Positions 17,665 through 26,778 are shown, counted from the stretch's first letter. The stretch: DNA of 64,000 nucleotides from UBA2589 sp038120095 (GCA_038120095.1 JAYOKZ010000008.1:1-64000), one strand, 5' to 3'. The notes: generated by a model from the letters alone, not told the origin. Made by a program: numbers and translations.

Positions 17665-19067
17665 GCGAAGCGTCGAGAGACTACCGGCCCGGAGCTTATC
17701 GGAGCGCGGCTGCGCGTACGCTGCGTGACACCCCTGAGGTGCGAGACTCGGTGGGCTCTGCAACGCGCACCTTCGATTCGCTGCGAGTGAACGCGTACGC
17801 AGATGTGGATTCCGATCGCTGGCGCGACTGGGCCCGCGATGTGAAGGGGCACGCGCTTACCCACCTGGACGAATACCTCGAGCAGGCAGAACGCAGCCTC
17901 GTCGACAATGGCGCGCACGTGCACTGGGCGTCCTCCGCGGACGACGTGCATCGCGTGATCGCCGAGGTGGTGGAGAGGCATGGTGTTCGCACGGTGGTGA
18001 AGAGCAAGAGCATGCTCAGCGAGGAACTCGAAGTGAACGCCTACCTCGAGTCGCTCGGCGTGCGTCCCGTGGAAACGGATCTGGGCGAGTACATCATCCA
18101 GCTCCTCGACGAGCCACCGAGCCACATTGTGGGCCCGGCGATCCATCGCTCTCTGGAGGACTGCAGGGCCCTCTTCCACGACCGCCTCGGCACACGACTC
18201 GATGCGGAGCCCGACGAGCTGGCGGCCGCCGCGCGGCAGGCGCTTCGGGAAGATTTCCTCGCCGCGGATCTCGGGATCTCAGGCGGCAACTTCCTCGCAG
18301 CCGACACGGGGACCTTAGCGCTCATCGAAAACGAGGGGAATATCCGGCTTACGACCTCGGTGCCAAGGGTTCACGTCGCGCTCGTCGGCATCGAGAAGAT
18401 CGTACCGCGCTTCGAAGATCTGGCGGGCCTTCTTCAGCTCACAGCACGCGCGGCGACGGGACAGCCGATTGGTCTGTTCGTGTCCCTCATCCAGGGCCCC
18501 CGGACCGCGGCCGAAATCGATGGCCCGGAGGAGGTGCACGTCGTTTTCGTAGACAACGGGCGGACGACTCTCTTCGACGATGATGTCGCCTGGGAAGCTC
18601 TTCGCTGCGTCCGTTGCGGAGCGTGCCTGAACATTTGCCCGGTCTACCGGCAGACCGGTGGACACGCATACGGGTGGACGTACTCCGGACCGATCGGGGC
18701 GATCATTTCGCCCGGTCTGCTTGGCCTCGAACGTGCGCTCCCGCTTCCTCACGCCTCGAGCCTGTGTGGAGCCTGCGCGGATGTCTGTCCGGTTCGGATC
18801 CCGATTCCGGAGCTGCTCACTCACTGGCGAGAACGTGCGGTGGACGAAGGCTTCGTCTCCGCAGGTGAGCGGTTCGGCATGAGCGCCTATGCTGCTCTGG
18901 CTCAGCGTCCCGGTGCGTTCGCTGCGGCGGGGAGCACCCTCCGATGGACGCCGTGGCGAACAGCGGGCAAGGTACTTCCCGTCCTGAGCGGGTGGGTTCA
19001 GGAACGAGACGCGCCGACACCGAGCGTGAGATCGTTTCGGGATCTCTGGCGGGCCGGCATCGAATGA
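17661..19067 (+). CDS. lutB: Lactate utilization protein B, iron-sulfur protein
   Basis: The 468-residue protein has the LutB layout: an N-terminal LUD-type region with GISGGNFLAADTGTLALIEN (205-224), then two clusters' worth of cysteines (C316, C319, C322, C326 and C369, C372, C376) in CVRCGACLNICP and CGACADVCP. It is the electron-carrying subunit of the LutABC lactate dehydrogenase system. The GTG start overlaps the lutA stop (GTGA), indicating coupling. The length is as expected. Confidence 0.94.
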   Translation: MSEASRDYRPGAYRSAAARTLRDTPEVRDSVGSATRTFDSLRVNAYADVDSDRWRDWARDVKGHALTHLDEYLEQAERSLVDNGAHVHWASSADDVHRVIAEVVERHGVRTVVKSKSMLSEELEVNAYLESLGVRPVETDLGEYIIQLLDEPPSHIVGPAIHRSLEDCRALFHDRLGTRLDAEPDELAAAARQALREDFLAADLGISGGNFLAADTGTLALIENEGNIRLTTSVPRVHVALVGIEKIVPRFEDLAGLLQLTARAATGQPIGLFVSLIQGPRTAAEIDGPEEVHVVFVDNGRTTLFDDDVAWEALRCVRCGACLNICPVYRQTGGHAYGWTYSGPIGAIISPGLLGLERALPLPHASSLCGACADVCPVRIPIPELLTHWRERAVDEGFVSAGERFGMSAYAALAQRPGAFAAAGSTLRWTPWRTAGKVLPVLSGWVQERDAPTPSVRSFRDLWRAGIE

Positions 19068-19651
19068 GCAATCGCGAGCAGATCCTCAGCGCGCTTCGCT
19101 CGGCCCGCATGCGCCGGCCCCCGGTGGAGCATCCGGGCCGATTCGGTGCGTGGCGGCCCGTCGAGTCACCTCCCCCAATCGAAGGATTCGAGGTGATGTT
19201 CACGCAGGCGGGTGGAGAGGTCGTCAGGGTTTCCAGTTCGGCTGAACGGGATGAATGGCTTCGGGCCTTCCTGGCGGACTTCGAACGTCTCTCGACGGGT
19301 GTTGGAGTTCCGCGAGAGATCGCCGACTTCGGGCCCCGCATCGTCGACCCGGGCGGAGAGCATGCAGCCGACGTCGGGATATCCGTGGCCCGCGGAGCGA
19401 TCGCGGAGACTGGTTCCCTCCTGATGGACGCGCGCGACGGGCGTCGTGCTCAGCTCCTTCCTCCGGTTCTGATCGTGCTCGTCGACTCGTCAGCCGTCCA
19501 CGCGACGGTCGCGGATGCGCTCGAGTCCGTGCGTGATGATCTGCCGGCGGCGATCGGACTTCACTCCGGTCCATCCAAGTCAGCGGATATCGGTCAGGTG
19601 ATGGTGAGGGGCGTGCACGGACCGGGCCGAGTGATCGCCGTGGTGGCTTAG
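19064..19651 (+). CDS. lutC: Lactate utilization protein C (LUD domain)
   Basis: The 195-residue protein has the LUD-domain signatures ARGAIAETGSLL and GPSKSADIGQVMVRGVHGP near the C-terminus. The ATG overlaps the lutB stop (ATGA). It completes a canonical lutABC set. No GntR-type lutR regulator or lactate permease lctP is adjacent; an APC-type permease follows after 61 bases instead. Confidence 0.92.
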   Translation: MSNREQILSALRSARMRRPPVEHPGRFGAWRPVESPPPIEGFEVMFTQAGGEVVRVSSSAERDEWLRAFLADFERLSTGVGVPREIADFGPRIVDPGGEHAADVGISVARGAIAETGSLLMDARDGRRAQLLPPVLIVLVDSSAVHATVADALESVRDDLPAAIGLHSGPSKSADIGQVMVRGVHGPGRVIAVVA

Positions 19652-19712
19652 GCGCGGTTCGGCACGTACCGTCACCCATCTGTTCACGGTCTTCCCGATC
19701 CGGAGTCATGCC

Positions 19713-21056
19713 TTGAGCGATCCGAGCCCGCCAAAGCTGAGACGCGTTCTGCGAGTCCGTGACGGCCTCGCCGTTACGGTCGGTATCGTCATCGGTGCCG
19801 GTATCCTCGGCACGCCCGGCCTGATCGCCGCTCAACTCCAGGATCCCATGATCATCCTGGGTATGTGGTTCTTCGGCGGGGTAGTCGCCGGCCTGAGTAC
19901 GCTGGTCCTGGCTGAGATGGCAGCCGCCTTCCCCGAAGCAGGCGGCAAGTATGTCTTTGCCCGTCACGCCTGGGGAGACACGATGGGCTTCGTTGCCGGC
20001 TGGTCGGAGGTCATCGTGACGCGAGGCTTCAGCGGCGCTTCGAAGGCGGTCCTGATCTCGACGTACATCTTCCTGCTGATCGGGGGGAATGGAGGTACAC
20101 CCGAGGGGCCGTGGGTGGGTATCGTCGCGCTGTCCGTCGTGCTCGCGTATTTCCTGCTGCACACCCGAGGCCTCAAAGCCAGTACGACCTTCCAGAACGT
20201 CACCACGGCCGTCAAGGTGCTCATCATTCTGGCGATCGCAGCGGTCGGAATCGTGGGAGGCAATGCGTCCGGAATCGGTTCGGGCGGTGTGGTAGGTGGC
20301 GAGGCAGTGGGCCTGCTCGGATATGCTCTCGCCTACCAGTCCATCTCTTTCGCCTACTATGGCTGGGAGGACGCCGCAAAGATGTCCGAAGAGGTGGTGG
20401 AGCCCGGCACGGCACTGCCGAAGATTCTCCTTGGGGGCGCCGTTGCGGTCATGGTGCTCTACTTGTTGATCAACGTTTCTTACCTCGTCGCGCTGACACC
20501 TGCCCAGATGGCAGAGTCCGATCTCGACGTGGCGGTTCGGGCCACGGCGGCCGTGTTCGGCGACGGGGCTGCGACGATGGTTCTCGTGGCGAGCCTCCTG
20601 ATTCTGATCAGCAGCGCGAACGTGAACTTCCTCGGTCTGCCTCGGGTCGCGTATGGACTCGCCCGCCACGGTCTTGCGCCTCGAGCGCTCGGTCAGGTGG
20701 ATGCCCGGGGGACCCCGCGGAACGCGCTCTATGTGATCTCGGCGTGGATTGGTCTTCTGGCTCTCTCCGGCAGCTTCAGCCTCCTGATCCGCTTCATGAT
20801 GACCGTCGCCATCACGGTCGACACGATGGTGCTCCTGGGGTATTTCCGTTTGCGGGCGACCCGGCCTGATCTGGAGCGGCCGTTCCGCATGCCTGGGCAT
20901 CCAGTTCTGCCTGCCATCACGATCGCGCTCTACATCGCGATCCTCGTCATCCTCGTCTGGACGCAGCCACAGTTGGCACTCGGTGCAGGGTTGATGCTTC
21001 TGGCCATGCTCGTGGCGGGCATGATCACGACCCGATCGAACGTCGCGCGCTCATAA
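19713..21056 (+). CDS. APC-superfamily amino-acid permease
   Basis: The 447-residue protein has about twelve transmembrane helices. The first carries the APC substrate/ion motif VGIVIGAGILGTPG at about 22-35, and a later segment YYGWEDAAKMSEEVVEPG is typical of amino-acid permeases. TTG at 19713 is the start: GGAG is eight bases upstream and the nearby ATG at 19708 is out of frame. Nine bases separate it from the thiamine-diphosphate enzyme, so it probably imports that enzyme's precursor or a related amino acid. Confidence 0.88.
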   Translation: MSDPSPPKLRRVLRVRDGLAVTVGIVIGAGILGTPGLIAAQLQDPMIILGMWFFGGVVAGLSTLVLAEMAAAFPEAGGKYVFARHAWGDTMGFVAGWSEVIVTRGFSGASKAVLISTYIFLLIGGNGGTPEGPWVGIVALSVVLAYFLLHTRGLKASTTFQNVTTAVKVLIILAIAAVGIVGGNASGIGSGGVVGGEAVGLLGYALAYQSISFAYYGWEDAAKMSEEVVEPGTALPKILLGGAVAVMVLYLLINVSYLVALTPAQMAESDLDVAVRATAAVFGDGAATMVLVASLLILISSANVNFLGLPRVAYGLARHGLAPRALGQVDARGTPRNALYVISAWIGLLALSGSFSLLIRFMMTVAITVDTMVLLGYFRLRATRPDLERPFRMPGHPVLPAITIALYIAILVILVWTQPQLALGAGLMLLAMLVAGMITTRSNVARS

Positions 21057-21065
21057 GACGAAGCC

Positions 21066-21599
21066 ATGGCGAAGCGAACGATCGACGGCCTCACAAGGGC
21101 CGGCATCACTCACGTGGTGGGAATTCCGGACAACACCTCGGGGGCGCTGTTCGATGCGGTCATGACGCACCCGCTGATCCACCTCGTCACGGTGACTCGT
21201 GAGGGAGAGGCCTTCGCAGTCGCCGCAGGATTGTGGCTGGGTGGCGCTTCCCCCCTCGTCGTCATCCAGAACACCGGACTGCTGGAAGCGGGCGATGCCA
21301 TTCGCGGCACCGCGCAGCGCATGGGGGCGCCCATACCGTTCGTGGTGACGGGCAGGGGGTACGCGAAGATGTGGAGGGCAGGCATTACGCGCGATGAACC
21401 GCGGACCCGGGAACTTCTCACGCGCGCTGATGTGGACTCGACCGCCCTGCTCACCGAGCCGACGCTCGATGCGTGGGGAATTCCGTTCCGCCGTTGCGAC
21501 GCTGATGACGACCCGGTCGCTGCGATCGAGGAACTGATCCAATCGGCCGGTGAGATCCGGCTCCCCACGGCCCTCGTACTGACCCGCGGCCTCGACTGA
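21066..21599 (+). CDS. Thiamine-diphosphate decarboxylase, alpha (PYR) subunit, ComD-like
   Basis: The 177-residue protein is a stand-alone TPP-binding N-terminal domain like the alpha subunit of sulfopyruvate decarboxylase or the N-half of phosphonopyruvate decarboxylase. GITHVVGIPDNTSG and VTREGEAFAVAAG (with the TPP-activating Glu), and later NTGLLEAGDAI, fit. It needs the next gene for activity, and the two overlap by one base (TGATG). The true 2-oxoacid substrate is unknown. No phosphonate or sulfonate genes are adjacent. Confidence 0.8.
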   Translation: MAKRTIDGLTRAGITHVVGIPDNTSGALFDAVMTHPLIHLVTVTREGEAFAVAAGLWLGGASPLVVIQNTGLLEAGDAIRGTAQRMGAPIPFVVTGRGYAKMWRAGITRDEPRTRELLTRADVDSTALLTEPTLDAWGIPFRRCDADDDPVAAIEELIQSAGEIRLPTALVLTRGLD

Positions 21600-22219
21600 T
21601 GAGTGTCGACCCGGAAGGAGCGCGACTGACCGTCGCCCAGGTGCTCGAGCCTCTCGCTCGCCACCGCACCGACGAAGTCGTCGTCACGACGATGAGCGTG
21701 GTTCGACCCTGGGGGTTGCTGTCGAGCAGCGAACTCGACTTCGCGTCCGCGGACAGCGCAATGGGGCATGCGGCCGATCTCGCCCTCGGGATTGCGCTCG
21801 CACAGCCTGATCGACGCGTCGTCTGTCTGAACGGGGATGGCAGTATGCTGATGTGCCTCGGGACTCTCGCGACGGCCGTGGGGGTGTCTGCTGAGAATTT
21901 CGTTCTGGTGGTGTGCGACAATGGAGAATACGAGATCACCGGCCACCAGCCCGTCGCCGCCTCGGGCCGGGTCGACTATGCAGCAATGGCCCAGGCTGCG
22001 GGTTTCCGTACGGTACGTCGCTTCACCGATGCGCGTGCCTGGGCCGAGGCCGTGCCGGAGGTGCTCACCCTCACCGGCCCGACGTTTGTTCACCTGGTGA
22101 CCGAGCCGGGCCATCAGGGGCCGATTGGGCGCTCGGGGGATGAGCGGGCACGGTATCTTCAGCAGTCGCTTGCCGAGTGGTCCGAAACGCTGCGTCGCGC
22201 ATTGGCTGTGCCACTTTAA
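21599..22219 (+). CDS. Thiamine-diphosphate decarboxylase, beta (PP) subunit, ComE-like
   Basis: The 206-residue protein is the partner TPP-binding domain. The cofactor motif GDGSMLMCLG starts at residue 79 and closes with CDNGEYEITGHQ (106-117), followed by the usual AAGF and a final strand. The pair is split as in methanogen ComDE. Together with the permease and lutABC it suggests a route from an imported amino acid or amide to an oxoacid and then an aldehyde or lactate-type product; that pathway is inference. Confidence 0.8.
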   Translation: MSVDPEGARLTVAQVLEPLARHRTDEVVVTTMSVVRPWGLLSSSELDFASADSAMGHAADLALGIALAQPDRRVVCLNGDGSMLMCLGTLATAVGVSAENFVLVVCDNGEYEITGHQPVAASGRVDYAAMAQAAGFRTVRRFTDARAWAEAVPEVLTLTGPTFVHLVTEPGHQGPIGRSGDERARYLQQSLAEWSETLRRALAVPL

Positions 22220-22317
22220 CGAACGGGCAGTGATCCGACTCCATTACGCACATTCGTGATGGTCCGTAGAGCTGAAGTCCGACTTGATCCTGTGCGTGGC
22301 ACGCGGGAGGTGGAACG

Positions 22318-22950
22318 ATGAACCCGAAACACACAATGAGCCTGATGCTGGCTGGTGTCCTCACCCTCGGAGTGGGTGACGTGGCCGGGCAGGACGAAGA
22401 GAACCGACGCGGACCGCTCGGCGGCATCGACGTCGAGAGCGTCATGTCGATGCGCGAGCGACTCGGGCTGGACGAGTCGCAGCTGGAGGAACTGGAGGCA
22501 TGGCGCACGGAGCGACTGGCCCGGTTGAATGAACGTCGCGCCAGAATGGAGGACATGCGGTCGCGTGTACGCGCCGGTCAGATTGACCGAAGCGAGATGA
22601 GGGCGCTGCTGGAAGACCGTCGGGAGGAGCTACGGAGTACCCGGGATGATGCTCGCGCTCGGCTCGAGGGGATTCTCGATGCGGGCCAGCTGGAGACTCT
22701 CGACGGTGTGATTCGGGAGCGGAGAGCATTCGCTCGTGGCCGTGCCAGTGCGGGACGTGGGGGTCGTCCGGGTATGCGCGGTGGACGTGGCGGGGCCCGC
22801 CCCGGACGCGGCACGATGGGTGGCGGAAGAAGAGGCCTGCGAGACAGCGGTCCCGGTATGCGCCCACGGGGTCCCGGGATGCGTGGTCGTCCGGGCATGC
22901 TTCGGGGGAATCCGGGCCCTTGGCGCAACCCGGGCGGTGAGTTGCGCTAG
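22318..22950 (+). CDS. Exported Spy/CpxP-like protein with Arg/Gly-rich tail
   Basis: The 210-residue protein has a signal peptide (1-25). A helical segment at about 40-138 is rich in Leu/Glu/Arg (RERLGLDESQLEELEAW and LDAGQLETLDGVI), resembling the LTxxQ-type Spy/CpxP periplasmic chaperones. The last 70 residues are almost only Gly, Arg, Pro and Met in RGGRPGMRGGRGGARPGRG-type repeats. Such a tail could bind nucleic acid, metal or acidic polymers outside the membrane. The start follows gggaggtgg. The gene is alone, 98 bases after the decarboxylase. Confidence 0.75.
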   Translation: MNPKHTMSLMLAGVLTLGVGDVAGQDEENRRGPLGGIDVESVMSMRERLGLDESQLEELEAWRTERLARLNERRARMEDMRSRVRAGQIDRSEMRALLEDRREELRSTRDDARARLEGILDAGQLETLDGVIRERRAFARGRASAGRGGRPGMRGGRGGARPGRGTMGGGRRGLRDSGPGMRPRGPGMRGRPGMLRGNPGPWRNPGGELR

Positions 22951-22971
22951 CGCTTCGGGTTCACATCACCA

Positions 22972-23817
22972 ATGGGTACTATGCGCCGTGACTACGCATG
23001 GTTCATCACGCTTGTTCTTGCCCTCACCGCCTTGGTCGGGTGCGACGGCGTTACCGTTGAGCACGACGTCGACCTGCCCGACGCAGGCTCCGACACCATG
23101 GCAAGCATCCTGGCGGTCTACTACGGGTTGGACGAGCTGCCTATGGCCGCGAGTCTCTTGTGCGGGGCCATCGTCGCCGGCCAGGACGGTGTCCCCGTAA
23201 CGTTCTCCGTACAACTCGACGCCGCGACCGTCGCCCCCGAGGACTTCGTGGTGGAGACCGCCACGGGCGCCCGCGTGACCCCGGACTGCGCCACGCTCGC
23301 ACCCGCCACTGAACCCCTCGAGCTACGGACCGTCTTGCTTACGGGCACCTTCGGCACCGCCGGAGCCCAGCTCCGTGCGGTGGAAGTCGTCGGCGTGCTC
23401 TACGACCTCGACGGCAACGGAATCACCGGCCTGCGGTCCGAAGATGTCACCCCTCTGGAAGACGGCCCCAGCCTCGTGCTGGCCGAGCGCTACCTTCCCA
23501 CAAACCCCGGGATTGACGGCGAGTGCCCGACCGGAACCGCACAGGTCGTCCAACTCGTGTGGGAAGGCGGGGTCACTGGTCCGGCCAGCGCCACCCTCGG
23601 AGAGCCCCAACGCCTCGGTGTCTTCGTCCGACTTGCGGACGGCAACACGGTACAGCCGATCGCACTGGCCGACGACGACCCCGACAACTACGTCTACGCC
23701 TGCCTCGACGCCGCCAGCCCGGCCATCGAGATCAGCGTCGCCGCCGGCCTGTTCCACGATCCCGGAGACGACGCCAACCCCGCGACCAGCGCGCCCGTGC
23801 TCGATCGAACCCCCTGA
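22972..23817 (+). CDS. Hypothetical lipoprotein, Asp-rich
   Basis: A 281-residue protein with a signal ending in TALVGC (Cys about 24), so probably membrane-anchored. The mature part is acidic and beta-rich, with segments such as PVTFSVQLDAATVAPEDFVVET, a loop DLDGNGITG that looks like a calcium-type site, and ADDDPDNYVYACLD. No family was recognised. ATGs at 22972 and 22981 are both possible. Codon use here is richer in C-ending codons and lower in G runs than its neighbours, which might hint at a different origin. Confidence 0.7.
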   Translation: MGTMRRDYAWFITLVLALTALVGCDGVTVEHDVDLPDAGSDTMASILAVYYGLDELPMAASLLCGAIVAGQDGVPVTFSVQLDAATVAPEDFVVETATGARVTPDCATLAPATEPLELRTVLLTGTFGTAGAQLRAVEVVGVLYDLDGNGITGLRSEDVTPLEDGPSLVLAERYLPTNPGIDGECPTGTAQVVQLVWEGGVTGPASATLGEPQRLGVFVRLADGNTVQPIALADDDPDNYVYACLDAASPAIEISVAAGLFHDPGDDANPATSAPVLDRTP

Positions 23818-23981
23818 CCACCCGAGATCCATCCCGGGGCTTGGAATACCACGGCACTCGTGCGGCGAGACTCACTCATGCTGGCGCCGACCTTTTCTCG
23901 GCAGGACCCTTCGAAGTGCCCGCCACCTTGTTCGATGACGTCTCAGTCGCGGCGATTCTGTCTGATGCCTCGAGGTTCACA

Positions 23982-25874
23982 TCAGAAGTTGTTGGCACGC
24001 AGCCAGCTTCTCAGATCCCCGACATCAAAACGGCCATTCTGATTTCCGACATCGTCCAGGTAGCTCCGTTCCCCGTCTGAAAGGGGATCCACACCCGTGG
24101 TGAGGAAGCTCTCGATCAGGTCGGTCGGATCTGGCTCCCATTCCCCGGTCGCGTTCACCGTGACAGTGACGTTCGGAGACGTGTTACCGAACCGATCACG
24201 CACCGCGAAAGAATAGGATCTCTCCCCCGCTTCCCGGAGCGAGCCGATGAGAAAGAGATCGTCACCGACATTCCGGAAGGAGAAGCCCTCGGGCAGCAGC
24301 CCGACGCCGGCGTAGGGTCCGTGACCTCCGGCGATTCGGACGGGGATCGCGAAACTGCGGACCTGCATGACCTCCGCCGTGTCGGTCCGTTCGATGAGCC
24401 TCGGTGTCCGGCCTGTCGAAATGACCAGACGCGCGACATCTCCCTCGACTGAGACCTCGTGCACGACGACAGGTGACCAGGACCCATCTCGGAGTCGCAG
24501 GGCTGGCTTAGTCTCGGCGTTCAACCGTCCAACGACACCGTCCACGCCCCACGCATCACCCGCTTCGCCCCGATTCCCTCCCTCCGGCGTGATTCGCAGG
24601 AGTCCCCTGTTGCCGTCCTGCTCCAGCAGGGTGAGGTAGTACGGGTCATCAGAGGAAGGGTCGGGTCGGAGGCCAGCCTGTGAGTCCTGTTTGTACAGGA
24701 GCACGCCCGCGGCCGGCAGACCGTGATCGAATCCGATCTGATCACGAAATTCGGCGAAGAGGAATTCGGTAGCGGAGCCATCCAGTGGAATGCGGATGAC
24801 ATCTCCATCGATCTGGGCGGGGTCGATGAAGAACTCCTGATTCCAGACCTCACCCGGGTCGAGGTACTCGAGCCATCCCAGGGTTCCCTTGGAGTGGCCG
24901 ATCATGTGGGCGGGCCCATACGGCTCGCGTGTCGACCCCACGGGGCCGCAACCCCATGATCCCGCTGCCATGAGCGCCCAGCATCCGAGGACCCAGCGGC
25001 GGCCCTCGGGCCCGAGATCGAAGTCGACCCAATGGTAGTAGTCGGGTAGTCCGAGGGCGTGACCGAACTCGTGGGCGATCACTCCCGCGTCCTGAACCAC
25101 GTTACCGCTGCAGTCGGCTGCACTCTGCGTGATGTAGTCCTGCACAAAGATCGGCTTGCCGCTGATCCCGACGTCGTCCGTTCTGAATGGAGTGCCGGTC
25201 TGCGCCTCGACTGTCCACCGATGAGGCCAGATGCCGGGCCCGCCGCATGATGCCGAGACCTCCAGGAACTCCACGGTGATGACGTCCACGAATCCATCGT
25301 CGTCTCCGCTGTCAGGAATTCCGTCAGGACCGTCATTGTCGTACTGCCGGAAGTCGACGTCACCGTCGACCTGCCCCAGCATGTCGATGATCCACTCACC
25401 CACGCGCGCGTCCGCCCCCAGGGCGAAATCCGACCCCACGACCTGATTGATCGTCAGGCCGGTTCGCACCCAGCCGATGACGTCACCGCTGACGGTCAGG
25501 GCGCCGCGGGACATCTCCAGATAAGAATCGGTGACGGTTCCGCGCTGGGATGGACCATCGAACAGAGACTCCCGCACCATGTCCGCCGTGATGCGGGGCT
25601 CAGCTTCGGAGTCGGCGAACAAACCGAGAATCACGGGCAGCCGCACCTCACCGAATGCCGCCGTCTCTTCCGGGTCTGCGCGGCGGAACAGTGCCCTCTG
25701 AAACTCGAATGCCGACGGGTCGAGGGTGATTCTCTGGTAGTACGTCTCCGGCAGTTCGATGCCCTGCATGCGGGCAGTCGCCTGGATATCCTGGGCGCAG
25801 ATGGTTCCCGGGCTCAGCGCCGCACTCGCCGCGACGGCGATCAGCGTGCCTGCAAGCGAGAATCGTGAACTCAT
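23982..25874 (-). CDS. M6-type secreted metallopeptidase with dockerin-like C-terminus
   Basis: The 630-residue protein has a signal peptide (1-28) and the zincin motif HEFGHALGLPD at 268-278, with the GLPD continuation diagnostic of M6 (immune-inhibitor-A-like) peptidases. It also has an Asp-rich loop DNDGPDGIPDSGDDDG at 179-194 likely to bind calcium, a beta-sandwich C-terminal part and a final DVGNQNGRFDVGDLRSWL. That tail resembles one dockerin repeat or a C-terminal sorting motif. It degrades extracellular protein. The start ATG overlaps the stop of the upstream lipoprotein gene (ATGA, 25871-25874). Confidence 0.88.
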   Translation of the reverse strand: MSSRFSLAGTLIAVAASAALSPGTICAQDIQATARMQGIELPETYYQRITLDPSAFEFQRALFRRADPEETAAFGEVRLPVILGLFADSEAEPRITADMVRESLFDGPSQRGTVTDSYLEMSRGALTVSGDVIGWVRTGLTINQVVGSDFALGADARVGEWIIDMLGQVDGDVDFRQYDNDGPDGIPDSGDDDGFVDVITVEFLEVSASCGGPGIWPHRWTVEAQTGTPFRTDDVGISGKPIFVQDYITQSAADCSGNVVQDAGVIAHEFGHALGLPDYYHWVDFDLGPEGRRWVLGCWALMAAGSWGCGPVGSTREPYGPAHMIGHSKGTLGWLEYLDPGEVWNQEFFIDPAQIDGDVIRIPLDGSATEFLFAEFRDQIGFDHGLPAAGVLLYKQDSQAGLRPDPSSDDPYYLTLLEQDGNRGLLRITPEGGNRGEAGDAWGVDGVVGRLNAETKPALRLRDGSWSPVVVHEVSVEGDVARLVISTGRTPRLIERTDTAEVMQVRSFAIPVRIAGGHGPYAGVGLLPEGFSFRNVGDDLFLIGSLREAGERSYSFAVRDRFGNTSPNVTVTVNATGEWEPDPTDLIESFLTTGVDPLSDGERSYLDDVGNQNGRFDVGDLRSWLRANNF

Positions 25875-26335
25875 CGGGCCAACTCGACCGAGTACCCATC
25901 GGTCGCAACCCTCAGGTGATCATCGGGCGCGGCGACCTCGACAACGATTACGTCGGGTTTCTGCAACGTGTCGGCCAGCGCAATCTCGAACTCGAGCAGG
26001 CCACCGCTCTCGTTCAGCAGCACGACCCTTGCCCCGTCACCGTTCAGAAGAGAGAAGACCTCGGTGGCCCCGAGCGGGGAAATCGACTGAATTCCCGCAC
26101 CGAAGAGCGCGACCACGGCCGCACCCTCGTCGCCATTCGGGCTCACCAGTGTCGCAGTCACGGTGCCGGGGCCCGGGGGCGGAGGTTCCTCACCGCATGC
26201 GGCGAACGTCGCCAGGATGGAGAGTGCCACGACGTGCACCCACGCGGTGCGGGCCCTCGAGGGTCGGGCGCGGCCTGCGAGATGACGGTTCATCGAAAGC
26301 GGGTGCAGCTTCATCCTGGCGGTCACCGTACTCAT
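25871..26335 (-). CDS. Small lipoprotein upstream of M6 peptidase
   Basis: A 154-residue protein with a long basic N-region, a hydrophobic stretch and lipobox ATFAAC (Cys about 47), then a proline-rich linker (EEPPPPGPGT) and a compact beta domain (TATLVSPNGDEGAAVVALFG). The domain resembles cohesin-like or surface-exposed beta-sandwich modules. The ATG at 26335 has GGAG upstream. Alternatives at 26314 and 26293 would shorten the signal's n-region. Coupling to the M6 peptidase suggests a surface anchor or partner, possibly for the dockerin-like tail. Confidence 0.65.
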   Translation of the reverse strand: MSTVTARMKLHPLSMNRHLAGRARPSRARTAWVHVVALSILATFAACGEEPPPPGPGTVTATLVSPNGDEGAAVVALFGAGIQSISPLGATEVFSLLNGDGARVVLLNESGGLLEFEIALADTLQKPDVIVVEVAAPDDHLRVATDGYSVELAR

Positions 26336-26778
26336 CGGGTACTCCGTACCAGTGTGTTAACCGCCATCGAATGACCTCGCAACGGACCCCTGTCAGGTCC
26401 TGAGAGCCCCGTGCGGCGACGAGGTGGTGCAGGCGTGGAGGGCGCAGCGACCGACGGGAGGAAGAAGGTCCGATCACACCGTGATTCAGCACGGTCACCG
26501 GGCGCGATAAAGGTTCCGTAAGCGTAAGTCCGACTGACGAATAGGCATATCGGTGATCTGACGCTGGCGATCCGGATCTGGGTGGAGAGGTGAGTTGCCG
26601 TCGGTGGGGGTGTGGGCGTTCGGTCGCGTTGAATCGCTTGCGATCTCCGCCATCTCCGGCTGTCCAACTCTGGTTGACCGGCCTGATGGACATGTCTAAT
26701 TTTTGCTGCTGAAATAAGAATCATTCTTGATAAGCGGCGTCCGAACTCGGGCTCCGCTTCAATTTTCTGGGGATTTGA
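26336..26778. other. Divergent intergenic region upstream of suf
   Basis: About 440 bases without a gene separate the M6-linked lipoprotein from sufC. The only clear element is the palindrome at 26716-26728 (see separate entry). Open frames on the minus strand here lack ribosome-binding sites and domains and overlap sufC. The region is AT-richer near 26700-26760, as expected of a promoter. Confidence 0.5.
26703..26733 (+). promoter_or_regulatory. Probable suf promoter with Fur-like operator
   Basis: AAGAAT-C-ATTCTT (26716-26728) is a perfect 6-1-6 palindrome resembling the 7-1-7 Fur core (TGATAATCATTATCA). It lies between a possible -35 (ttgctg, 26703-26708) and a possible -10 (tgataa, 26728-26733), about 50 bases before sufC. 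A Fur/PerR-type or IscR-like repressor sensing iron or Fe-S status could act here. The boxes are read by eye. Confidence 0.45.
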
